From Cellulosilyticum lentocellum DSM 5427 (lineage in GTDB: Bacteria > Bacillota > Clostridia > Lachnospirales > Cellulosilyticaceae): DNA of 64,000 bases. The DNA lies in NCBI RefSeq assembly GCF_000178835.2, contig NC_015275.1, forward strand, positions 1,695,001 through 1,759,000, read 5' to 3'. The notes beneath the pieces are model-generated. The model was given only the letters and a program-made list of their open reading frames with translations. It did no database searches and had not been told where the DNA came from. The first letter of the stretch is position 1. Every line of letters begins with the position of its first letter. Positions 32,836-41,082 of the stretch are shown here, one piece after another. Position numbers and translations under genes: made by a program.

Positions 32836-33102
32836 ATGGAAGAAAAATATTGTCAATCTTGTGGTATGCCTATGGGGGAAACAGATGAGTTATATGGTAC
32901 GGAACAAGATGGAAGTAAAAGTACAGATTACTGTAAGTATTGCTATGACCAAGGGGATTTTATCCGTGATGTGACTATGGAAGAAGAAATAGAAAACTGT
33001 GTACCGATCTTAGTAGAGGAAAAAGTATGTGCCACTGCAGAAGAAGCAAGAGCTATGATGAAGGAGTTCTTCCCTACCTTAAAGCGCTGGAAACAAGCAT
33101 AA
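32836..33102 (+). CDS. putative zinc-ribbon protein
   Basis: 88 residues. The N terminus reads YCQSCGMPM and later YCKYCYDQG, two CxxC pairs of the small putative zinc-ribbon family, followed by a helical tail (AEEARAMMKEFFPTLKRW). Function unknown; often found as a stand-alone gene in Firmicutes. AAGGAGG lies 8 bases before ATG 32836, inside the inverted repeat described separately. Confidence 0.85.
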   Translation: MEEKYCQSCGMPMGETDELYGTEQDGSKSTDYCKYCYDQGDFIRDVTMEEEIENCVPILVEEKVCATAEEARAMMKEFFPTLKRWKQA

Positions 33103-33449
33103 AGCCTCTGAGACAACAACCACCAATCATGCCGGAAAATAAATGATGTTTGAGATGAAGAACCAAGAACTATTAGAAGACATGGAAAAACTCTTGCTTA
33201 TAAAAGAAAGCCTAATAAAAAGTGAGAAAAGAATACGTCATTATGAAATTTGATAGTTGATCAGTAATATGATAAGTAACATAAAATAATCCAAGGATTT
33301 CTAGTGATTTTAGAGATGCTTGGATTATTTTATGTTAAAAATACTAAATTATTCGGATTATATAGTAAATTACCCCCCCCGAGTATATAATGACTTTATG
33401 TTGATCAATGAGAATATAACGAGAAGAATATTGAAGAACGAGGGAAAAT
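33103..33449 (+). other. intergenic region with hairpin and C8 tract
   Basis: A perfect 18-bp stem (33278-33295 with 33319-33336) ends transcription from the left, though its T run is short. A 36-codon frame at 33143-33253 (MMFEMKNQELLEDMEKLL...) has no ribosome site and is probably debris. Eight consecutive Cs at 33373-33380 lie between the weak TAGTAA (33363) and TATAAT (33386-33391) of the next gene's promoter. Confidence 0.5.
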
Positions 33450-34016
33450 ATGTGTAAAAATGTAATTCATATTTATGGGGCATCAGGCTCAGGAACATCT
33501 ACATTAGGGAAATTCATAGCTAAGCAGCTTGGATATACGTTTATGGATACAGATGATTATTTCTGGTTACCCACAAATCCAAAGTATACTACAAAGCGAG
33601 AAGTGACAGAGCGGCTTCAGATGATGAAGAAAGATATATCGCGCTCAGATAAGGTGGTTATTTCAGGTTCCCTTGTGGATTGGGGAGATGAATTGATTCC
33701 ATTATTTACACTTGCAATTCGTGTAGTAACAGATAAAGATGTTCGTATTAGGCGCTTAAAGGAAAGAGAAAAAGTTCATTTTGGTTCAAGAATTGAGCTA
33801 GGTGGAGATATGTATGAGAATCATCTAGAATTTATGGAGTGGGCGGCTGCATATGACAATGGAGATGTGAACATGAGAAGTAAGACTAAGCATGATGAGT
33901 GGCAAAAGCTGCTAAGATGTAAACAAATAGTTGTAAATGGAGAAGATGATTTGAATGATAATCTAGAAATTGTAAAAGAGATTATTCAATCAAATAAGAA
34001 AAATCCAATTGGTTAA
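33450..34016 (+). CDS. P-loop nucleotide kinase-like protein
   Basis: 188 residues with the Walker A motif GASGSGTSTLG at about 10-20, then FMDTDDYFWLP, a lid-like RRLKEREK and a central SGSLVDWGDE. This is the adenylate-kinase/shikimate-kinase-like AAA group; substrate unknown. ATG 33450 follows a weak GAGGGAAA site. It stands in an accessory stretch with acetyltransferases, where such kinases may modify small molecules, which is inference. Confidence 0.75.
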   Translation: MCKNVIHIYGASGSGTSTLGKFIAKQLGYTFMDTDDYFWLPTNPKYTTKREVTERLQMMKKDISRSDKVVISGSLVDWGDELIPLFTLAIRVVTDKDVRIRRLKEREKVHFGSRIELGGDMYENHLEFMEWAAAYDNGDVNMRSKTKHDEWQKLLRCKQIVVNGEDDLNDNLEIVKEIIQSNKKNPIG

Positions 34017-34029
34017 GGAGGAAGTTTTA

Positions 34030-34335
34030 ATGAATCCACAAGGAACAAAACAATTAGAAACACAACATTTGTACCTAAGAAAATTTGTCGAAGATGATAG
34101 TGAGCAATTATATTTTAATGTAATGTCTGATAGGAATGTATTTAAATACTTTACATTTTCTATCCACAAAAGTATTAGTGAGACTAGGCAATACATTAAA
34201 AATTGAATACAGGAATATAAAAAAGAAAACACATATATTTGGACTATTGTTGAAAAAGAAAGTAATCAGGTAATAGGAAATATTAATCTTGATAGCCTTA
34301 CCGCTACTACAGGTGCGAGAATTAGCATAGTTTAA
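34030..34335 (+). pseudogene. GNAT acetyltransferase, truncated, with an in-frame TGA
   Basis: ATG 34030 follows AAGGAGGAAG. The frame gives the GNAT start (LETQHLYLRKFVEDDSEQLY ...), meets TGA 34204-34206 where a tryptophan codon would fit (KN-W-IQEYKKEN), and continues in frame as TYIWTIVEKESNQVIGNINL to TAA 34333. The acetyl-CoA-binding half is missing altogether. It is therefore a decayed RimJ/RimL-type gene, next to an intact relative. Confidence 0.75.
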
Positions 34336-34361
34336 ATACGTATATAGCATAGGGAGAAAAA

Positions 34362-34895
34362 ATGAAAATAATAGAAACTAAACGATTAATCATTAGGAAC
34401 TTTCAAGAGGAAGATTGGAAAGATTTACAGGAATACTTATCTGATCAAGAAGTTATTAGATACTCACCTTATATGGTACATACAGATGAAATGGCTAAAG
34501 AGGAAGTTCATAGACGAATAAATACTGATGATTTTATGGCAGTGAGTTTAAAGCAAACTAATAAAGTTATAGGTGAACTAATTTATGAAAATGGAGAATT
34601 TGATTCAAAGGAGGTAGGATTCTTTTTTAATACGCAATATCAAGGGGTGGGCTACGCTACAGAAGCTGTATCAGCATTACTAGATGTAGCTTTTAATAGC
34701 TTAGGTGTACGGAGAATAACTGCTAGATGTGATGCATTAAATATAAAATCACAAATGCTATTAGAGAGGCTCGGTATGAGAAAAGAAGGAATGTTTATAA
34801 AACATCTTTATTTTAAACATGATGAGAAAGGAAATCCGATTTGGGCAGATACTTGTTTGTATGGTATTTTGAATGACGAATGGAAGCTGGCATAA
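34362..34895 (+). CDS. GNAT N-acetyltransferase, RimJ/RimL type
   Basis: 177 residues with the typical start ETKRLIIRNFQEEDWKDL, a central EVGFFFNTQYQGVGYATEAV (acetyl-CoA loop Q-GVGYA) and ITARCDALNIKSQMLLERLGM. It moves an acetyl group from acetyl-CoA to an amine, a protein N terminus or possibly an antibiotic; the acceptor is unknown. GGGAG precedes ATG 34362. It shares the N-terminal pattern of the broken gene just upstream. Confidence 0.88.
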   Translation: MKIIETKRLIIRNFQEEDWKDLQEYLSDQEVIRYSPYMVHTDEMAKEEVHRRINTDDFMAVSLKQTNKVIGELIYENGEFDSKEVGFFFNTQYQGVGYATEAVSALLDVAFNSLGVRRITARCDALNIKSQMLLERLGMRKEGMFIKHLYFKHDEKGNPIWADTCLYGILNDEWKLA

Positions 34896-35108
34896 GTTTG
34901 AAATATACTATAGGGTAAACTGAATCTCCTAGTTATAAGAGAATGAAGTTGGAAATAGGGGGGAATGAAAAGAAATATTTTTGAACGAATAGGACTGTAT
35001 ATTTTAACATTTTTTATAGTTAACTTTACAAAAAGCTAAATGAACTATGCTGATAATAGTGAGAGAACTACAAAAGATATTAAGAGAGATTATTTAAGGA
35101 GCAAAAAT

Positions 35109-35555
35109 GTGGAAATAAGAGAACTTTTATCAAATGAATATGAAATGGCATTACAATTAGCTTGGACAGTTTTTCAGGAATATGAAGGCCCTGATTATTC
35201 TGAGCAAGGAATAAAATCGTTTTATGATTCATTGCACGACACTGAATATATAAAAATGCTTAGAATATATGGAGCATTTGAACATACTAAACTCATGGGT
35301 ATTCTTGCGACTCGTAGCAATGGAAATCACATTGCTTTGTTTTTTGTAGATGGCAAGTATCATAGAAAAGGAATTGGAAAACAGTTATTTGAAAAAGCTT
35401 GTTTGGATAATAGTTCTGGTAATATGACAGTTAATTCCTCTCCTTTTGCTGTGAAAGTCTATCATCATTTAGGGTTTATCGACAGTGATATTGAACAAGT
35501 CACTGATGGCTTAAGATATACACCTATGATCTATCGTCTAAAAAAGGATAATTAA
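35109..35555 (+). CDS. GNAT N-acetyltransferase
   Basis: 148 residues from GTG 35109. The segment ALFFVDGKYHRKGIGKQLFE holds the acetyl-CoA-binding R/K-x-x-G-x-G/A loop, and VKVYHHLGFID is the usual end of the fold. GTG 35109 is preferred over ATG 35040 because AAGGAGC lies 7 bases before it and the extra 23 residues do not look like the family. The substrate is unknown. Monocistronic, followed by a terminator. Confidence 0.82.
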   Translation: MEIRELLSNEYEMALQLAWTVFQEYEGPDYSEQGIKSFYDSLHDTEYIKMLRIYGAFEHTKLMGILATRSNGNHIALFFVDGKYHRKGIGKQLFEKACLDNSSGNMTVNSSPFAVKVYHHLGFIDSDIEQVTDGLRYTPMIYRLKKDN

Positions 35556-35589
35556 AATAAAGTAGATAAGTCAAAGATATATTAAGCAG

Positions 35590-35637
35590 AAGCAGTACAA
35601 GTATCTCTATCTAGAGGAGATTCTTGTACTGCTTTTA
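35590..35637 (+). terminator. terminator after GNAT gene
   Basis: AGCAGTACAAG pairs with CTTGTACTGCTTTTA, with an inner TCTC/GAGA stem. Confidence 0.85.
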
Positions 35638-36136
35638 TATGATGCAGCATTGCTTCTGAATGATGAACATTAATTTTATAAAATAAAGATATTATCCTCT
35701 ATGATGTTAATAGGAGAGAAAAATAACTAATATTTTGCTTAAATAGCACAGTAAAACGAAAAAAACAAAAAAAAATATTCTAAAAAATAGACAAAGCCCC
35801 GTACAGATGAGTAGCAACTAAAAAGTCACTATTATGAAGTGCTAGAAGAAAAGTAATTAAAAAAACAAAAAGGATAACTTTTCAGATAAATAAAAAATAC
35901 TGAACAAAAGTTTAGTATGTATAAACAAAATAGTTAGAGAAAATAAGATAAGGTATTGCTATTTTTTTTTGTCTATTGTACAATGTGTAACGAAATCCAT
36001 AAATAGGTGTTAGCCTATGGTATAACAAGCTGTAGGACGTGTGTGTTAGATGGGGTTATCTATTATTACTAAACAAATAACTTAATATTACATACACTAC
36101 AAATAGCGGGAAAAATATATTTGTAAAGGAAAATGA
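35638..36136 (+). other. long AT-rich leader region before the polyamine operon
   Basis: No gene seen. It holds a hairpin ATACTGAAC-aaaa-GTTTAGTAT (35897-35918), a long T run near 35960, ATTGTACAAT palindrome near 35979, ATAGG-tgttag-CCTAT near 36003, and a TATAAC near 36020. No known riboswitch was recognised. The length suggests regulation of the operon. Confidence 0.4.
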
Positions 36137-37591
36137 ATGATGTATAAAAGTTCTCAAGAACGTATGCCTATTTATGAGGCCTTACAAAAATATAAGGATA
36201 CGCGTATTGTACCTTTTGATGTTCCAGGTCATAAACAAGGAAGAGGGAACAAGGAACTTACACAGTTCTTAGGTGAATCTTGTATGCAAATTGATGTCAA
36301 TTCCATGAAGCCTTTAGATAATCTATGTCATCCAGTATCAGTGATTAAAGAAGCTGAGCAATTAGCAGCAGAGGCTTTTGGAGCAAAACATGCTTTTTTT
36401 ATGGTAGGAGGAACTACCTCATCCGTACAAGCTATGGTGATGACAGCATGCAAGCGAGGGGATAAAATCATTATGCCTAGGAATGTTCATCGTAGTGCCA
36501 TTAATGCTTTAGTTGTATGTGGCGCTGTTCCTGTTTATGTGAACCCGGGGGTTAATAAGGAATTAGGAATTCCTTTGGGCATGTCCTATGAAGATGTTAA
36601 AGCTGCTATTTTAGAAAATCCAGATGCCAAAGCTGTGCTCATTAATAATCCGACTTATTACGGCATTTGTTCACCTCTTAAGCGTATTACAGAGCTAGCT
36701 CATGAATATGGTATGCTAGTGTTAGTTGATGAAGCGCATGGTACACATTTTTATTTTCATGATGAATTACCTGTTTCAGCCATGAGCGTAGGAGCAGATA
36801 TGGCAGCAGTAAGTATGCATAAAACAGGTGGGTCTTTAACGCAAAGTTCTTTTTTACTGATCAATAACAACGTAGGTGAAGGTTATACACGTCAGATTAT
36901 TAATTTAACGCAGACCACAAGTGGTTCTTATTTATTGATGTCTTCACTTGATATTTCCAGAAAAAATCTTGCTTTAAATGGCAAAGAGATTTTTGATAGG
37001 GTGATAGAATTAGCGAGTTATGCAAGAGAAGAAATTAATAAAATGGGTGGTTATTATGCTTTTGGTAAGGAACTTATTAATGGAGACACAATATTTGATT
37101 TTGATGTAACTAAGTTATCCATACATACAAGAGATATAGGCCTTGCAGGCATTGAGGTTTATGATGTTCTTAGAGATGATTATGATATACAAATAGAATT
37201 TGGGGATATTGGTAATGTGTTAGCTATTATTTCGGTAGGGGATACAGATCTAGCTATAGAGCGTCTTATCTCAGCATTGGCAGAAACGAAAAGGCGTTAT
37301 CTTAAAAGTCCATCAGGTATGCTAGATCATGAATATATTAATCCACAGGTGGCAATGACACCTCAAGAAGCTTTTTACGCAGATAAGAGGTCTATACCAA
37401 TAGAAGATAGTACAGGTTATATTTGTAGTGAGTTTGTTATGTGCTATCCTCCTGGCATTCCTATACTAGCGCCAGGTGAAAGAATTACAAAAGAGATTTT
37501 AGATTATATTCACTATGCCAAAATGAAAGGCTGCTTCCTAACAGGAACAGAAGACATTCATATTGAGCATATCAATGTGGTGAAAGAGTAA
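36137..37591 (+). CDS. speA: Orn/Lys/Arg decarboxylase (aspartate-aminotransferase fold)
   Basis: 484 residues of the short Gram-positive Orn/Lys/Arg decarboxylase group. The N terminus PFDVPGHKQGRG, the DEAHGTHF motif and the PLP lysine in SMHKTGGSLTQSS are diagnostic; the C-terminal domain has YPPGIPILAPGE. It makes agmatine, cadaverine or putrescine; the sequence does not separate them with certainty, but relatives next to speE are usually arginine decarboxylases. First gene of the polyamine operon. AAAGGAAAA precedes ATG 36137. Confidence 0.85.
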   Translation: MMYKSSQERMPIYEALQKYKDTRIVPFDVPGHKQGRGNKELTQFLGESCMQIDVNSMKPLDNLCHPVSVIKEAEQLAAEAFGAKHAFFMVGGTTSSVQAMVMTACKRGDKIIMPRNVHRSAINALVVCGAVPVYVNPGVNKELGIPLGMSYEDVKAAILENPDAKAVLINNPTYYGICSPLKRITELAHEYGMLVLVDEAHGTHFYFHDELPVSAMSVGADMAAVSMHKTGGSLTQSSFLLINNNVGEGYTRQIINLTQTTSGSYLLMSSLDISRKNLALNGKEIFDRVIELASYAREEINKMGGYYAFGKELINGDTIFDFDVTKLSIHTRDIGLAGIEVYDVLRDDYDIQIEFGDIGNVLAIISVGDTDLAIERLISALAETKRRYLKSPSGMLDHEYINPQVAMTPQEAFYADKRSIPIEDSTGYICSEFVMCYPPGIPILAPGERITKEILDYIHYAKMKGCFLTGTEDIHIEHINVVKE

Positions 37592-37612
37592 GAGGCGAAA
37601 GGAGCGAGTTTA

Positions 37613-38455
37613 ATGGAGTTATGGTATACAGAAGAACATAGCCCTTATGTTCGTTTTTCGATTAAGGTAGATCGTCACCTCTATGCGAAGCAAAGTAAGT
37701 ACCAACGTATAGATGTGATGAATTCATATGAATTTGGTACTTTTTTAACCTTGGATGGATGTATGATGCTTACTGAAAAGGATGAATTCATTTATCATGA
37801 TATGATTGTTCATGTGCCTATGGCTACAAATCCAAAGATTAAAAAAGTGTTAGTCATTGGTGGTGGTGATGGTGGTACGGTAAGGGAACTGATTCGCTAT
37901 GAAGGAATAAAACATATTGATTTAGTAGAGATAGACGAAATGGTAGTAGAAGCTTGCAGACTGCACTTGATGCAAACAGCTTGTGGCTTAGATGACCCAA
38001 GAGTTCATATTTTTTATGAAGATGGCCTTAGATATATCCGTCATATAGAAGGAGAGTATGATCTAATTATTGTAGATTCTACAGATCCTTTTGGCCCAGG
38101 AGAAGGGCTATTTACAAAAGAGTTTTATGGTAATTGCTATAAAGCTTTGAAGGAAGATGGGATTTTAGTGAATCAGCATGAAAGTCCTTACTATCAAATG
38201 CATGCTAATTCATTAAGGAAAGCACATGAGAAGATTGTAAGTTTTTTCCCTATTACTAAGCTTTATAGTGCCCATATTCCTACTTATCCATCAGGGCACT
38301 GGCTTTTTGGGTTTGCTTCTAAGAAGTATGATCCAATAAAAGATTTAGATGCTCAGGCTTGGAACGAGTTAGGAATAGAGACACAATATTATAATACTGA
38401 GGTACATAGAGGAAGCTTTGCTATGCCAAATTACGTTAAAAAGTTACTAAAATAA
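37613..38455 (+). CDS. speE: spermidine synthase family aminopropyltransferase
   Basis: 280 residues. The N-terminal beta domain (MELWYTEEHSPYVRFSIKV) precedes the Rossmann domain with VLVIGGGDGGTVREL, DLVEIDEMVVEACR and IIVDSTDPFGPGEGLFTKEFY, all standard for SpeE. It transfers aminopropyl from decarboxylated AdoMet to putrescine or agmatine. No AdoMet decarboxylase (speD) is in the operon. It follows speA by 21 bp. Confidence 0.92.
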   Translation: MELWYTEEHSPYVRFSIKVDRHLYAKQSKYQRIDVMNSYEFGTFLTLDGCMMLTEKDEFIYHDMIVHVPMATNPKIKKVLVIGGGDGGTVRELIRYEGIKHIDLVEIDEMVVEACRLHLMQTACGLDDPRVHIFYEDGLRYIRHIEGEYDLIIVDSTDPFGPGEGLFTKEFYGNCYKALKEDGILVNQHESPYYQMHANSLRKAHEKIVSFFPITKLYSAHIPTYPSGHWLFGFASKKYDPIKDLDAQAWNELGIETQYYNTEVHRGSFAMPNYVKKLLK

Positions 38456-38495
38456 TGAGTAAAGAATAAATACATAACGAGGAGATGATTAAGAG

Positions 38496-39695
38496 ATGGG
38501 AAGAGCATTAATTATTGGAGCTGGCGGTGTTGCTAGTGTCGTAGTACATAAGTGTGTACAAAACTGGGAAGTATTTGAAGAAATTTGTATTGCAAGTCGT
38601 ACCAAATCAAAGTGCGATGCCCTCAAGGAAAAATTAGATGGGGGTAAAACAAAGATTACAACGGCTAAGGTAGATGCTGATAATGTTGATGAGCTTATTG
38701 CCCTTATTAATGATTATAAGCCAGATATTGTTATCAATGTGGCATTACCTTATCAAGATTTAACCATTATGGATGCTTGTTTAGCTACTAAAACACATTA
38801 TTTAGATACTGCTAACTATGAGCCTTTAGATACTGCTAAGTTTGAATATAGCTGGCAATGGGCTTATAGAGAAAGATTTGAAAAAGCTGGAATTACGGCT
38901 ATTTTAGGTTGTGGTTTTGACCCAGGTGTAACAGGTGTCTTCTCAGCGTACGCACTTAAACATTATTTTGATGAAATCCACTATATTGATATTTTAGATG
39001 CCAATGCAGGAGATCATGGCTATCCTTTTGCAACTAACTTTAATCCTGAGATTAATATCCGTGAAGTAACAGCTAAAGGAAGCTATATTGAAAATGGTGA
39101 ATGGATAGAAACAGAGCCAATGGAGATTAAAAGAGTGTATAACTTCCCAGAAATTGGGGATAAAGATATGTATTTATTACACCATGAAGAGTTAGAATCA
39201 CTTGCACTTAATATCACAGGGATTAAGCGTATCCGTTTCTTTATGACTTTCTCACAAAACTATTTAACACACCTTAAAGTCCTTGAAAATGTAGGAATGA
39301 CCTCTATTGAACCTATTGAGTATGAAGGTCAGCAAATTGTACCTCTTCAATTCTTAAAAGCTATTTTACCAGATCCAGCATCTTTAGGACCTAGAACAAA
39401 AGGTAAAACCAATATTGGTTGTATATGCCAAGGCGTTAAAGATGGGAAACCTGTGCAATATTATGTGTACAATGTATGTGACCACGAAGAATGCTATAAA
39501 GAAGTGGGTTCACAAGCCATTTCTTATACAACAGGCGTACCAGCTATGATTGGAGCGATGATGCTTCTTCAAGGTAAATGGAAGAAACCAGGTGTATATA
39601 ATGTCGAGGAGTTTGATCCAGATCCATTTATGGAAGCACTTAATAAGTGGGGCTTACCATGGAAAGAATCTTTTGCTCCTGATTTAGTAGAGTAA
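38496..39695 (+). CDS. carboxynorspermidine/carboxyspermidine dehydrogenase
   Basis: 399-residue member of the saccharopine dehydrogenase family with the N-terminal dinucleotide motif IIGAGGVASVVVHKC and a middle segment GCGFDPGVTGVFSAYAL. The next gene is a carboxynorspermidine decarboxylase, which identifies this one as the dehydrogenase that joins aspartate semialdehyde to a diamine using NADPH. Saccharopine or lysine roles are less likely in this setting. GAGGAG precedes ATG 38496. Confidence 0.88.
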   Translation: MGRALIIGAGGVASVVVHKCVQNWEVFEEICIASRTKSKCDALKEKLDGGKTKITTAKVDADNVDELIALINDYKPDIVINVALPYQDLTIMDACLATKTHYLDTANYEPLDTAKFEYSWQWAYRERFEKAGITAILGCGFDPGVTGVFSAYALKHYFDEIHYIDILDANAGDHGYPFATNFNPEINIREVTAKGSYIENGEWIETEPMEIKRVYNFPEIGDKDMYLLHHEELESLALNITGIKRIRFFMTFSQNYLTHLKVLENVGMTSIEPIEYEGQQIVPLQFLKAILPDPASLGPRTKGKTNIGCICQGVKDGKPVQYYVYNVCDHEECYKEVGSQAISYTTGVPAMIGAMMLLQGKWKKPGVYNVEEFDPDPFMEALNKWGLPWKESFAPDLVE

Positions 39696-39705
39696 GGAGA
39701 TGACT

Positions 39706-40839
39706 ATGGATTTAGATTTTACAAAAGTACCTACCCCTTGTTATGTGGTAGATGAACGTCTTTTAATAAAGAATCTAGAGATTTTAAAGAAGGTAGAAGA
39801 AGAAGCAGGTTGCCGTATCCTTTTAGCGACAAAAGCTTTTTCTATGTATGAAACCTTCCCTCTAATAGCCCAATATTTAAGTGGTGTGACTTCAAGTTCT
39901 CTTCATGAAGCTAGGCTTGGCTATGAAGAAATGGGAAAAGAAGTTCATATTTATGCAGCGGCTTATAAAGAAGAAGAATTCGATAAGATTATGCATTATT
40001 GTAATCACATTGTGTTTAACTCCTTTAGCCAGTGGAATAAATACAAAGAAAAGGTAAAAGCAGCAGGAAAAACGATTAGCTGTGGACTGCGTATTAACCC
40101 TGAATATGCCGAAGTGGAAACAGAAATTTATAATCCATGTGCCCCTAAGTCACGTATGGGGATTACCTTAGAGTATTTTGAAGGTGAAGATCTAGAAGGA
40201 ATTGAAGGTTTACACTTCCATGCTATGTGTGAACAAAATTCAGATACCCTAGAACGTATTTTAAAAGTGGTAGAAGAGAAGTTTGGCGCTTATCTTCATC
40301 AAATGAAATGGATTAACTTTGGTGGTGGCCATCATATTACAAGAGCGGACTATGATTTAGAAAAGCTCATTAAGTGCATTAAGCATATTAAAGAAACCTA
40401 TGATATAGAGGTTTATCTAGAACCAGGAGAAGCAGTGGCTTTGAACACAGGGTACTTAGTAAGTACGGTTTTAGAAACACTTCATAACGATATAGATATT
40501 GCAATTTTAGATACCTCAGCAGCTTGTCATATGCCTGATGTACTAGAAATGCCTTATAGACCACAGATTATTGGCAGTGGCCTAGCAGGAGAAAAAGCTT
40601 ATACCTATCGTCTAGGCAGTGCGACTTGTCTAGCTGGTGATGTGATAGGTGATTATTCATTTGACGCACCACTAAAAGAGGGTGACCGACTAGTATTTTG
40701 TGATATGGCACACTATACCATGGTTAAGAATAATACCTTTAATGGAATTAATCTTCCAAGTATTGTACTTTATAGTGAAAAAGAAGGATTTAAAATCATT
40801 AAAAGCTTTGGCTATGAGGATTTTAAATCACGTTTATAA
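39706..40839 (+). CDS. nspC: carboxynorspermidine/carboxyspermidine decarboxylase
   Basis: Alanine-racemase-fold PLP decarboxylase, about 378 residues. FTKVPTPCYVVDERLL is the standard N terminus, the PLP lysine is in LLATKAFSM, and the later GLHFHAMCEQN, NFGGGHHIT and LEPGEAVA are NspC-like. It releases CO2 from carboxyspermidine or carboxynorspermidine. It starts just after the dehydrogenase gene; GTAAGGAGATGACT supports ATG 39706, though the in-frame ATG-like start at 39700 is also possible. Confidence 0.9.
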   Translation: MDLDFTKVPTPCYVVDERLLIKNLEILKKVEEEAGCRILLATKAFSMYETFPLIAQYLSGVTSSSLHEARLGYEEMGKEVHIYAAAYKEEEFDKIMHYCNHIVFNSFSQWNKYKEKVKAAGKTISCGLRINPEYAEVETEIYNPCAPKSRMGITLEYFEGEDLEGIEGLHFHAMCEQNSDTLERILKVVEEKFGAYLHQMKWINFGGGHHITRADYDLEKLIKCIKHIKETYDIEVYLEPGEAVALNTGYLVSTVLETLHNDIDIAILDTSAACHMPDVLEMPYRPQIIGSGLAGEKAYTYRLGSATCLAGDVIGDYSFDAPLKEGDRLVFCDMAHYTMVKNNTFNGINLPSIVLYSEKEGFKIIKSFGYEDFKSRL

Positions 40840-40846
40840 TGAAGAA

Positions 40847-40884
40847 GAAAACCTTTGAATCCGATGGATTTGAAGGTTTTTTTC
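40847..40884 (+). terminator. terminator of the polyamine operon
   Basis: AAACCTTTGAATCC pairs with GGATTTGAAGGTTT, followed by Ts. Confidence 0.85.
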
Positions 40885-41082
40885 TTAAAAGAGAATATAA
40901 AACTATTAATCAATGCTAGGCATGTAAATGCCTAGATTAGGGAACTACATATGCATCATTTATGGAAGAGCTGTTGCACTTAAATTGATAAATCATCGTA
41001 TAAAAATTAAGGTTAAATTAAGCTTTGTATATTAAACTATTCTTGTAAAGTTGATTAAGGTTATGGAAGGGAGCATGTTAAA

